From: Opitutus sp. ER46
GTDB taxonomy: Bacteria; Verrucomicrobiota; Verrucomicrobiia; Opitutales; Opitutaceae
Length of the DNA: 64,000 bases
NCBI RefSeq assembly: GCF_003054705.1
Contig: NZ_QAYX01000024.1
Coordinates: 1-64,000 of the forward strand
Reading direction: 5' to 3'
The notes beneath the pieces were generated by a model. The model had not been told where the DNA came from. It did no database searches and saw only the letters and a list, made by a program, of their open reading frames with translations. Position numbers and translations under genes: made by a program. Below, piece by piece: positions 26,563-33,308 of this stretch. Each line of letters opens with the position of its first letter. Positions within the stretch are counted from its first letter, which is position 1.

Positions 26563-27764
26563 AGGCCTTCCTGCGTTCCCGGATGGGTGTGATCTCGATC
26601 ATCGGTTTCATCGCGTTGATGGGCTTCGCCCTCCATCGCGTCATGGCGCGGCGTACGGCCCGCGCGGCAGTGCCCGGGGCCGCGCTTGCCGCCCCGCCCA
26701 CCCCTGCCTCCAGCGCGACGCCGCCCGGACCAGTCGCGCCGGTGCCGGCGGCATCCAAGCCCATGGATCCCGTGGCGGAGAACGCCGCGTATCTGGAGCG
26801 CTATTACGAGCTCGACCAGCGCATCCGGGAGGACCGCGACGCGGCAGGGGTGCCGGTCACGCGGCGGGAGAATGCGGCGACGCCGAGCGGGGCGGGGCGC
26901 GTGTCCGTCATCGATGACGCGCCCGTACCCCCGGCGCAGGGCACCGGCCGAAGTTCGCTCCGCCTGCTGGGGCAGGGGGGGCGAACTCCCTCCCACTCGC
27001 CAACCGTTCCGGCAGAGAACGCCACCGCCGTCCCGGTGACCGTCGCCGCGAAAACGCCGGATCCGACTGCGGACGAGGGAGAGGCCGCTGCCGACCGGCC
27101 GCGCTCCCGACGGTTCAATCCCTATGGGCGCGTCTTGAAGTGTGAGTTGGTCTTCACCCTCGATTCGACGACGGAGGAGACCCCGCTGGTGGGACTCGTG
27201 ATGGAGCCGGTGTACAACAACGGCCTGCTCGTGATCCCCGCGGGCACCGAGTTGCACGGTGTCGCGCGTCCGGACCGGCTGCGGGACCGACTCTTCTCCG
27301 GTCCCGAGTGGATCTTCGTCTTCCCGCGTGAGGCGGGGCGCCCGAATGGCCGGCAGCTGAATGTTCGTGGCGTCGCCCTCGATCGCGTCGAGCCCGACGC
27401 CAACGGCATGACCTGGGGCATCACCGATGGCTCGTATGGCCTGGCCGGCCGGGTGATCCGCTCGCTCGATCGCCTCGAGATCAAACGCTTCGTCGCCAAC
27501 TTCCTCGCCGCCGGCTCGGTGGCGCTGCAGGAGCGGAAATCCGACCGGCTCGGACAGGATACGGTCCAAAACACGCCGCAGAATGCCGCCTTGCAGGGCG
27601 TGTCGGCGAACCTGCAGCAAATCGCCGAGGACGTGGCCAAGGAGATCGAGGAGCACGGCGTCTTCATCCGCGTTCCGGCGGGCCACCAATTCTACTTTTA
27701 CCCGATGCAGGTCATCGACCCGGACGTGGCCGATATTTCGTCGGACATCGCGATCGTCAAATGA
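26559..27764 (+). CDS. VirB10/TrbI-like core-complex protein
   Basis: Envelope-spanning protein of 401 aa. One N-terminal membrane helix (about 9-27) is followed by a long Pro/Ala-rich linker to about 195 and a beta-rich C-terminal domain with the VirB10/TrbI pattern: VLKCELVFTLDS, VYNNGLLVIPAGTELHGVA, then WIFVFPREAG, DGSYGLAGRV and a terminal segment where GVFIRVPAGHQFYFYPMQV mirrors the conserved end. VirB10 connects inner-membrane ATPases to the outer-membrane pore. This is, with VirB4, the clearest type IV homologue here. ATGA overlaps link it to both neighbours. Confidence 0.85.
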   Translation: MKAFLRSRMGVISIIGFIALMGFALHRVMARRTARAAVPGAALAAPPTPASSATPPGPVAPVPAASKPMDPVAENAAYLERYYELDQRIREDRDAAGVPVTRRENAATPSGAGRVSVIDDAPVPPAQGTGRSSLRLLGQGGRTPSHSPTVPAENATAVPVTVAAKTPDPTADEGEAAADRPRSRRFNPYGRVLKCELVFTLDSTTEETPLVGLVMEPVYNNGLLVIPAGTELHGVARPDRLRDRLFSGPEWIFVFPREAGRPNGRQLNVRGVALDRVEPDANGMTWGITDGSYGLAGRVIRSLDRLEIKRFVANFLAAGSVALQERKSDRLGQDTVQNTPQNAALQGVSANLQQIAEDVAKEIEEHGVFIRVPAGHQFYFYPMQVIDPDVADISSDIAIVK

Positions 27765-28363
27765 ACCTCCCTGCCTTCCTGACTCTTGGTTCTCTCGTCC
27801 TGACCGCGGCTGGCTGCGCTTCGAGTCCGGCGTCGCCGGCGGCGCGCGGGCCCGATGTGAAACCCGGCTTGATCATCCTCACGGCCCAACAGGCGGAGCA
27901 GCGAGGCCTGCGCGTGATTGGCCCGGCCGACGCCGCATCCGCGGGCCCACCGGCGGTCGGCGCCGCCGCAGTTGCCACCCCTGCCTCGCTCAAGGCCTAC
28001 ACGATCAATCGTGCCGTCGACGCCGGCGATCCGGACCTGATGCACGAGGAACACGTGGTCTATCGTCGCGAGACGGCTCCACAGTGGCGTCTCGATGTGG
28101 GCGCGGACCAGAAGATCCTCGTTGGCCCGCGATTGACCGATGGGCGGCAGGACCTGCAGCCGCTGCTGAGCAAAGAGCTGGTGGGTTACCTCAACGACCA
28201 GCGGCGGGCGGTGGAGGCGAACGACAAGGCCATCGCCACCCTGATTGAAGCGGTCGAGTCGCTCACGCGCAGCCAGCAGGCACTCATCCGCGAACGACAG
28301 GCAGCTGAGGAGGACGAAGACGCCGAGGAACTCGGCGACGAAACCGACGCTGGCACTGGATGA
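27761..28363 (+). CDS. Lipoprotein with acidic coiled-coil tail
   Basis: Predicted lipoprotein of 200 aa: signal peptide with LVLTAAGC and the lipidated Cys at 19, then an extended Ala/Pro-rich region. A compact mid part follows (YTINRAVDAGDPDLMHEEHVVYR), then a helix from about 145 to 185 (LNDQRRAVEANDKAIATLIEAVESL), ending in a very acidic tail. A lipoprotein after VirB10 could fill the VirB7/TrbH role of anchoring the core ring to the outer membrane. It shares ATGA overlaps with both the gene before and the one after, so it belongs to the same translational unit. Family not recognised. Confidence 0.65.
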   Translation: MNLPAFLTLGSLVLTAAGCASSPASPAARGPDVKPGLIILTAQQAEQRGLRVIGPADAASAGPPAVGAAAVATPASLKAYTINRAVDAGDPDLMHEEHVVYRRETAPQWRLDVGADQKILVGPRLTDGRQDLQPLLSKELVGYLNDQRRAVEANDKAIATLIEAVESLTRSQQALIRERQAAEEDEDAEELGDETDAGTG

Positions 28364-29757
28364 ACTCTCTCATGAAGCACATCACATCGTTACTCTGCCG
28401 CCGGGGGCGCCCTGGCCGGTCCTGCGCCGACCGCGCGGCCAGTGACGGCTGGCTCCGTTTCCTGTTCCCGTGCATGACGGTGGCCCTCGTGCTGTCGGCC
28501 GGACGACCTCTGAACGCGGCCGAGCCGCCGGCGGAGTCCGGTTGGTCGGCGGAACTGCTGCAGCAGATCCTCCAGGCGGAACCGACAAGTGCCGAGTCCT
28601 TGCGCGCGCCGGTTCCGGCCCGGGAGATGTCGCTTCGCAGCTATAACTTTTCTCACCTGCGGGTGGGCGAGGCCGGCCGCACGCGGAACGTGCTCGCGAT
28701 CCTGCAGCAATTGCTGCCGCCCGGGAGTTCGGTGAAGCCGGATGTGGCGGCAAACAGCATCCACGTCCTGACCACGACGACGGCCCAGCAGGCGGTGTGG
28801 GACTACCTGTCGGCGGTGGATATCGCGGAGGGTCCACCCGAGCCCGCTGCTGGTGTGCCGGCCGACGTGCTTGCGGCGCTGCGGAAGCTCGCCGAGACGG
28901 GCGACCAGTCGGCCAAGGTCCTGACCGCGGTCCGATCGCTCGGCACCGACGTGGCGCACCACATGGCCGAGATCGATCAGCGGCAGCACCGCCAGACCGT
29001 AAAGCTGGTCGGCGGGGGCGCAGCGCTGGTCGTGTTCATGATCGGGCTGCTGCTCTGGATGATGCGCCGGTCGCCGGCGGTCCCCGAGGCGGCCCGCGAA
29101 GGGGCGGGCTCGGTCGCGCTGGCGCTTCGCTCCGACCAGCTCGCCTCGGCACTGACGCCGGTGCACGACAAGATGCGCACGGAAATGCTGGGCATGCTCA
29201 ACGAGGTCGCGATCAAGCTGCAGGCCCAGCACAACGAGCAGCAGAAGCTCGTGCAGGAACAGCAGCAGCGATTCGAGGACGCCCGGGTTGCCCTCGCGGA
29301 GGAGCGAAAGCAGTTCATCGACCAGGCGGGAACGATGGTCGTCGAGGCGGTCGAGCGGGTGGATGCCACCACCGCCAAGCTGGTGAAGCAGCAGGACAAG
29401 GTGTCCGACTTGGTGGAGGAGCTCCAGTCGACCGTCCGCGAACTGGATCACACAAAGGACGAACTCCGGACCAAGGAGATCGAATTGGAGCAGGAACGGG
29501 CGAAAATCGCCGCGCTCTCGCTCCTGTTGGAGGAAGGCTCGCCCCTACCGCCCATCGGCCGGCCGACCAACGGACACCAGGCCGGTATCACGGCGAATGG
29601 CCGCACTCCAGGCAACGGTTCGTCCACACCCCATTTCCCATGCATGACCCAACTCCCGACTCCCTCCCTTCTTTCGCCGACGCTGGGCCAGTCCCGACTG
29701 GAACCGCCGGCAGCGCCTCGGTTCACCTTCCTGCCGCCCGATCATCCGGAGACCTGA
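28360..29757 (+). CDS. Secretin-N-like, single-span, coiled-coil protein
   Basis: Unusual membrane protein of 465 aa. A hydrophobic signal-like stretch lies at about 34-53. Residues 89-154 resemble the N-domains of secretins (REMSLRSYNFSHL, then a helix NVLAILQQLLPPG, then NSIHVLTTTTAQQAVWDYL, ending SAVD), a fold that stacks into periplasmic rings. A second membrane helix follows at 216-235, and then a long heptad coiled coil (about 275-395) rich in Gln, Glu and Lys that would be cytoplasmic. The last ~70 residues are Pro-rich and disordered. No secretin barrel follows. It could bridge the periplasmic core to cytoplasmic partners. Start is an ATGA overlap. Confidence 0.65.
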   Translation: MNSLMKHITSLLCRRGRPGRSCADRAASDGWLRFLFPCMTVALVLSAGRPLNAAEPPAESGWSAELLQQILQAEPTSAESLRAPVPAREMSLRSYNFSHLRVGEAGRTRNVLAILQQLLPPGSSVKPDVAANSIHVLTTTTAQQAVWDYLSAVDIAEGPPEPAAGVPADVLAALRKLAETGDQSAKVLTAVRSLGTDVAHHMAEIDQRQHRQTVKLVGGGAALVVFMIGLLLWMMRRSPAVPEAAREGAGSVALALRSDQLASALTPVHDKMRTEMLGMLNEVAIKLQAQHNEQQKLVQEQQQRFEDARVALAEERKQFIDQAGTMVVEAVERVDATTAKLVKQQDKVSDLVEELQSTVRELDHTKDELRTKEIELEQERAKIAALSLLLEEGSPLPPIGRPTNGHQAGITANGRTPGNGSSTPHFPCMTQLPTPSLLSPTLGQSRLEPPAAPRFTFLPPDHPET

Positions 29758-30344
29758 CCGTCCTGGAGCGCCTGGAGGCGTTTCAGGAGCTGATGCGCCA
29801 GGGCAACGCCCTGCTGGGCGAGGCCGTCGCGCATTGCCGCGAGGCCGACCTCGCGCTCGCCCAGGTCGCCGCCGAACGGCAGGACATCGAGCGCGTGCGT
29901 GCGGAACTCGACCGGGCGAGGGATCGCGCGGAGGCGGAAGCCGGGGTGGCACGTTCGGCCATGGCCCAACTCGAAACCCAGCGGGCGCAACTCAGTGCCA
30001 TGCGGGATGAACTCCTGAAGGCCCGGGGCGACCTCGAGGGGTTCCAGCGCGCGCAACATGCCAGTGAGGAATCGCTGCAGCAGCGCCTGACGGAGGCCCG
30101 TGAACAGCAACAGCACCTCGAAGCCGAACTCGAGCGACTGCGCCGGCAGGGTGAGGCCTCGCGCACGCTGAACACCACGCTCGGCCAGCTCGACCTGCTC
30201 GAAGGCAAATTGCGCGTAACGGAGCGCGAACTTGCCGCCACCCGCCATGCCCTCGACGAGGAGCGTGGGCGGCGCGACCGCGCGATCGCATTGATCAAGC
30301 CCCGCGCGCTTGGCGTCGAGGAGACCGCCCCCGTCGTCCCATGA
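29640..30344 (+). CDS. Coiled-coil protein of the secretion locus
   Basis: Soluble protein of 234 aa that is nearly all coiled coil from about residue 38 to 215 (heptads such as ELDRARDRAEAEAGVARSAM and EELERLRRQG-like stretches), after a short Pro/Ser-rich N terminus. No signal or membrane helix is present. It starts inside the preceding gene in another frame and overlaps it by 118 bp, an unusually long overlap; both frames read as real proteins because the overlapped part of the upstream product is its disordered tail. It likely pairs with the coiled coil of its neighbour. Function unknown. Confidence 0.6.
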   Translation: MHDPTPDSLPSFADAGPVPTGTAGSASVHLPAARSSGDLTVLERLEAFQELMRQGNALLGEAVAHCREADLALAQVAAERQDIERVRAELDRARDRAEAEAGVARSAMAQLETQRAQLSAMRDELLKARGDLEGFQRAQHASEESLQQRLTEAREQQQHLEAELERLRRQGEASRTLNTTLGQLDLLEGKLRVTERELAATRHALDEERGRRDRAIALIKPRALGVEETAPVVP

Positions 30345-30919
30345 AAGTGCCGCTCTGTCCCTTGGTCCTGCTGCTCGTTGTGCCGTCGTGCATTCTTGCG
30401 GGTGAAGATCCGCCGCCGCCAGCCGCGACGCTGCCTGATCCGTCGCGGGCCGACGCGTCGCCCCGACGCACCATCGAGCATGGCGGCGAGATCTTTGCGC
30501 TGGCCAGCGAGTCGCGCCGCGGCTCCATCGAAACCGCCGAATACCTCCCGGTCGGTGAGACGCTGGAGCAATGGACGCAGATGGTGACCGTGCAACGGCT
30601 CACGTTCGTCACGCGGCGAACGCCCGAGGACTTTCTCCAGTCGTTTCGGGCTCACGTCTGCCAGGACGGCGCTTCACTGGACGTGCTCAAGCAGGGCGGC
30701 AATGCCGCGGTGTTCGCGGTGCGTCTCCCTGCGTCTGAGTCGAACGATGAGCAGGTCGTGATCGGGATCGTCTTCGCGGAGGCGTCCGCTCCGACGCTCC
30801 TGAATGTCGTCCAGTACGCAATGAAGCCCACTCGCCGACCGGTGCCGCTGGTTGCGGCCCAGCTACAGGCGTGGCGCGACGCCTTTGTCCGGCAGGCGAT
30901 CGCCGCGACCGGTTCGTGA
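30341..30919 (+). CDS. Secreted protein closing the secretion locus
   Basis: Exported protein of 192 aa with a signal peptide (PLVLLLVVPSCILAGED), a Pro-rich linker, then a compact domain (about 48-190). This domain includes EYLPVGETLEQWTQMVTVQRL, resembling small periplasmic domains with a YLP-x-GE-x-x-x-W-T motif known from other uncharacterised bacterial exported proteins. It overlaps the coiled-coil gene by 4 bp and is the last gene of the + strand run; the next gene converges on it after 17 bp. It is too short and lacks features for an outer-membrane pore. Role unknown. Confidence 0.62.
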   Translation: MKVPLCPLVLLLVVPSCILAGEDPPPPAATLPDPSRADASPRRTIEHGGEIFALASESRRGSIETAEYLPVGETLEQWTQMVTVQRLTFVTRRTPEDFLQSFRAHVCQDGASLDVLKQGGNAAVFAVRLPASESNDEQVVIGIVFAEASAPTLLNVVQYAMKPTRRPVPLVAAQLQAWRDAFVRQAIAATGS

Positions 30920-30936
30920 GGTCGCCCAGCCGGTGT

Positions 30937-31944
30937 TCAGTACGTGTAGAAGAGCTCCTGCAGCGCGGCGACGTCGCGGGTCCGGGTCAGCCCGAGCATC
31001 AGCAGCACCCGCGCTTTCTGCGGATTCAGTTCGTCGGCCGTGACGAACCCGAGCCGGTCATCGTCGACTTCAATATTCCGCTCCACCACGCCACCTCCGG
31101 TGCGTGAGCTGCGCACGACGACGATGCCCTGCCGCGCCGCGTCCGCGGCGGCCCGCTGGGCGGGCGCCGCGATATTCCCATCGCCCACGCCGGCAATGAC
31201 GATGCCCTCGGCTCCTCCCTCGACGGCCGCGTCGATGAGTCCCCGGCCCATGCCGGCATGAGCGTAGACGATGTCCACTCGCGGCATCCGCGTCAGGTTT
31301 TCGACCGAGAATTCGCTGCGATAGGTGTGACGGCGAACCGCCGGGGCATAAAGGTGCAGTCGCCCGCCGTTGACGAGTCCGGCCAGCCCACGATGGGTCG
31401 ACCGAAAGGTTCCCACCTGGGTCGTGTTGGTCTTCGCCACCTCTCGCGCGAAGTGGATCTCGTCGTTGGCGACCACGAGCACCCCGCGCCCGCGGGCTTC
31501 GGGATACGCGGCGACCGCCACCGCATTGTACAGATTCATCGGTCCGTCGGCGCTGATCGCCGTCGCCGGCCGCATCGCGCCGACCAGCACCACCGGCTTC
31601 TCCGAACGGACGACCAGATTCAGGAAAAACGCGGTTTCCTCCATCGTGTCGGTGCCATGAGTGATCACGGCGCCATCGATCTCCGCCCGGTCGAGCGCCG
31701 CCTGGGTTCGAGCCGCGAGCTTCAACCAGGTTTCGTCGTCCATGTCTTGGCTGCCGATCGCCGCCACCTGTTCCACATCGATGCGGGCGAGCTCTGCGAC
31801 CTGGGGCACTGCCGCGATCAGCGCGTCGACCGAGAACGCCGCCGCTTTGTACCCGCGAGCTCGGTCCTGGATCTGCGCGCCCGCAATCGTGCCGCCGGTG
31901 GCAAGCACGTGGACCTGAGGAACGGGTGAGCTGGTTCCAGCCAT
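30937..31944 (-). CDS. L-asparaginase (type II-like)
   Basis: Hydrolyses L-asparagine to aspartate and ammonia. Length 335 aa, normal for the family. The nucleophile Thr is in ATGGTIAG (T19), and the second catalytic cluster is HGTDT at 96-100 with MEETAFFL following. SQDM at 65-68 is the substrate-binding Ser region, and GAMRPATAISADGP is a well-conserved family block. I see no signal peptide at the chosen ATG (31944), so it is probably cytoplasmic although the sequence is of the type II subgroup. It converges with the end of the secretion locus and is unrelated to it. Confidence 0.93.
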   Translation of the reverse strand: MAGTSSPVPQVHVLATGGTIAGAQIQDRARGYKAAAFSVDALIAAVPQVAELARIDVEQVAAIGSQDMDDETWLKLAARTQAALDRAEIDGAVITHGTDTMEETAFFLNLVVRSEKPVVLVGAMRPATAISADGPMNLYNAVAVAAYPEARGRGVLVVANDEIHFAREVAKTNTTQVGTFRSTHRGLAGLVNGGRLHLYAPAVRRHTYRSEFSVENLTRMPRVDIVYAHAGMGRGLIDAAVEGGAEGIVIAGVGDGNIAAPAQRAAADAARQGIVVVRSSRTGGGVVERNIEVDDDRLGFVTADELNPQKARVLLMLGLTRTRDVAALQELFYTY

Positions 31945-32097
31945 GGCGCGAACGCTGACACGCGGGTTCCCAGCTGTCGCGGTGAAAGTGGATGACGCAG
32001 ATGCCAGACCGCGGGCGGACTTTGTTTAACACACTTTGTGGCAATCACATCCGTGCCCAGGGTGAGATGGCTCCAGCCTCGGCTTGAACCCCGCACT

Positions 32098-32113
32098 CGA
32101 CAGTCGACTGTCG
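32098..32113. promoter_or_regulatory. 16-bp perfect palindrome upstream of the ilv leader
   Basis: CGACAGTCGACTGTCG is perfectly self-complementary and lies 23 bp before the leader-peptide start. It may be an operator or chance; no second copy was seen in the window. Confidence 0.3.
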
Positions 32114-32136
32114 CGCGGCATGCTGGGCGACCTCAC

Positions 32137-32217
32137 ATGCGCCTCAGCGCCGTCATTATTGCCGCCCTCATGATTATGATTCCGAGCGAATCAGGGCGGC
32201 GGCGCGTGACTGAGTAA
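32137..32217 (+). CDS. Isoleucine-rich leader peptide of the threonine dehydratase attenuator
   Basis: A 26-residue reading frame from ATG 32137 to TAA 32217. Residues 6-15 read VIIAALMIMI, with Ile codons at 7, 8, 13 and 15, and the end is polar (SGRRRVTE). Such Ile/Val/Leu-rich leaders control branched-chain amino-acid genes by ribosome stalling. It sits 65 bp before a threonine dehydratase gene, exactly where an ilv leader is expected, and overlaps the RNA segments that form the pause hairpin and antiterminator. Confidence 0.82.
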   Translation: MRLSAVIIAALMIMIPSESGRRRVTE

Positions 32218-32268
32218 CGACACCAACAAGTCACTTTTCCGAAGCCCTGAGCCGAACGCTCAGGGCTT
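32161..32268 (+). promoter_or_regulatory. Transcription attenuator (pause, antiterminator, terminator segments)
   Basis: Segment 1 GCCGCCCT (32161-32168) can pair with segment 2 AGGGCGGC (32193-32200). Segment 2, as TCAGGGC (32191-32197), can instead pair with segment 3 GCCCTGA (32244-32250). Segment 3 is otherwise the left arm of the terminator. Ribosomes stalled at the Ile codons (32155-32181) would cover segment 1 and free segment 2 to form the antiterminator. This is classic amino-acid attenuation logic, seen here directly as complementary sequence. Confidence 0.8.
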
Positions 32269-32277
32269 TTTGCTTTT
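32242..32277 (+). terminator. Rho-independent terminator of the ilv attenuator
   Basis: An 11-bp perfect stem, AAGCCCTGAGC (32242-32252) with GCTCAGGGCTT (32258-32268), closes a 5-nt loop and runs into TTTTTGCTTTT. It lies between the leader stop and the dehydratase start, so it terminates when isoleucine is plentiful. Confidence 0.9.
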
Positions 32278-32282
32278 CCGCC

Positions 32283-33293
32283 ATGAAAACCACCGCCACC
32301 GCCGCTCTCTCCCTTGAGGATTTTGCCGCTGCCCGCCGTCGCCTCGCGACCGGGCTTCGAGTGACGCCGTGCCACATTGCCCCGGCGCTCACGCAGTCGC
32401 TTGGCATGCGGATTTGGCTGAAGCGGGAGGACCTGCATCGCACCGGCTCGTTCAAGGAACGTGGCGCGCGCAACGCCCTGCTGTCCCTTTCCGAAGACCA
32501 GCGGGCGGCCGGAGTGGTGGCCGCCTCCGCCGGCAACCATGCCCTCGGACTGGCCTTTCACGGGGCCCAGTTGGGCGTGCCGGTCACCGTCGTCATGCCC
32601 TCGGGGGCGCCGGACGTGAAGATCTCCCGCTGCCGGGCGCTTGGCGCCAGTGTCCTGCTGCATGGGGCATCCTTCGACGCCTCGCAGACCCACGCCGCCG
32701 CCTTGGCGGCAAGCACGGGTGCGACGCTCGTGCATCCGTTTGACGATCCAAACGTGATCGCCGGGCAGGGCACGCTTGCCCTCGAGGTTCTCCAGCAGGT
32801 GCCGGACGTGGATACGATCGTGGTGCCCGTGGGTGGCGGTGGGCTGCTTGCCGGCGTTGCCACCGTGATCAAGGCGCTGCGTCCGCGTTGTCGCGTCATC
32901 GCCGTTGAGCCCGAACATGCGGCCGGCTTTCTCGCCGCGCAGATCTGTGGACGGCCCGTCCGCGCCGAGGTCGCTCCGACGCTCGCCGACGGCCTGGCCG
33001 TCGCCCAAGTCGGCGAACGGACCTTTGCCGCGGCGGCGCAGCGCGTGGATGACGTCGTGACGGTCTCGGAGGACGAAATCGCGCGGGCGATTGCCGCCTT
33101 GGCCCGTCAAGCCGGCGCCGTGGTTGAAGGCGCCGGTGCCAGCGCACTGGCCGCAGTCCTGGCCGGCAAGGTCCGGGGCAGGTCCGTCGTGCTGCCCCTC
33201 ACCGGCCGCAACATCGACCGCCGCGTGTTCGAGCGCGTCCTGGCCGAACATCCCGAGGCTACGAGGAACCTCGACTACGCGCACGCGGCCTGA
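32283..33293 (+). CDS. ilvA: Threonine ammonia-lyase (threonine dehydratase)
   Basis: PLP enzyme of 336 aa converting L-threonine to 2-oxobutanoate, the first step of isoleucine synthesis. The Schiff-base Lys is K58 in TGSFKERGA, SAGNHA at 82-87 holds the substrate region, and GGGGLLAG at 184-191 binds the cofactor phosphate. It is short, lacking the C-terminal ACT-like regulatory domain of biosynthetic IlvA, so by length it resembles catabolic TdcB or serine/threonine racemase-type enzymes. The Ile-codon attenuator immediately upstream argues for the biosynthetic role, with control at transcription instead of feedback by Ile. It stands alone; other ilv genes are not in the window. Confidence 0.85.
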   Translation: MKTTATAALSLEDFAAARRRLATGLRVTPCHIAPALTQSLGMRIWLKREDLHRTGSFKERGARNALLSLSEDQRAAGVVAASAGNHALGLAFHGAQLGVPVTVVMPSGAPDVKISRCRALGASVLLHGASFDASQTHAAALAASTGATLVHPFDDPNVIAGQGTLALEVLQQVPDVDTIVVPVGGGGLLAGVATVIKALRPRCRVIAVEPEHAAGFLAAQICGRPVRAEVAPTLADGLAVAQVGERTFAAAAQRVDDVVTVSEDEIARAIAALARQAGAVVEGAGASALAAVLAGKVRGRSVVLPLTGRNIDRRVFERVLAEHPEATRNLDYAHAA

Positions 33294-33308
33294 ACGCGGG
33301 GCCCGCGG

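Noticed and set aside
32283-33293. Serine/threonine racemase or catabolic TdcB as main call
   Set aside because: Length fits them too, but the Ile-rich leader and attenuator directly upstream favour isoleucine biosynthesis.
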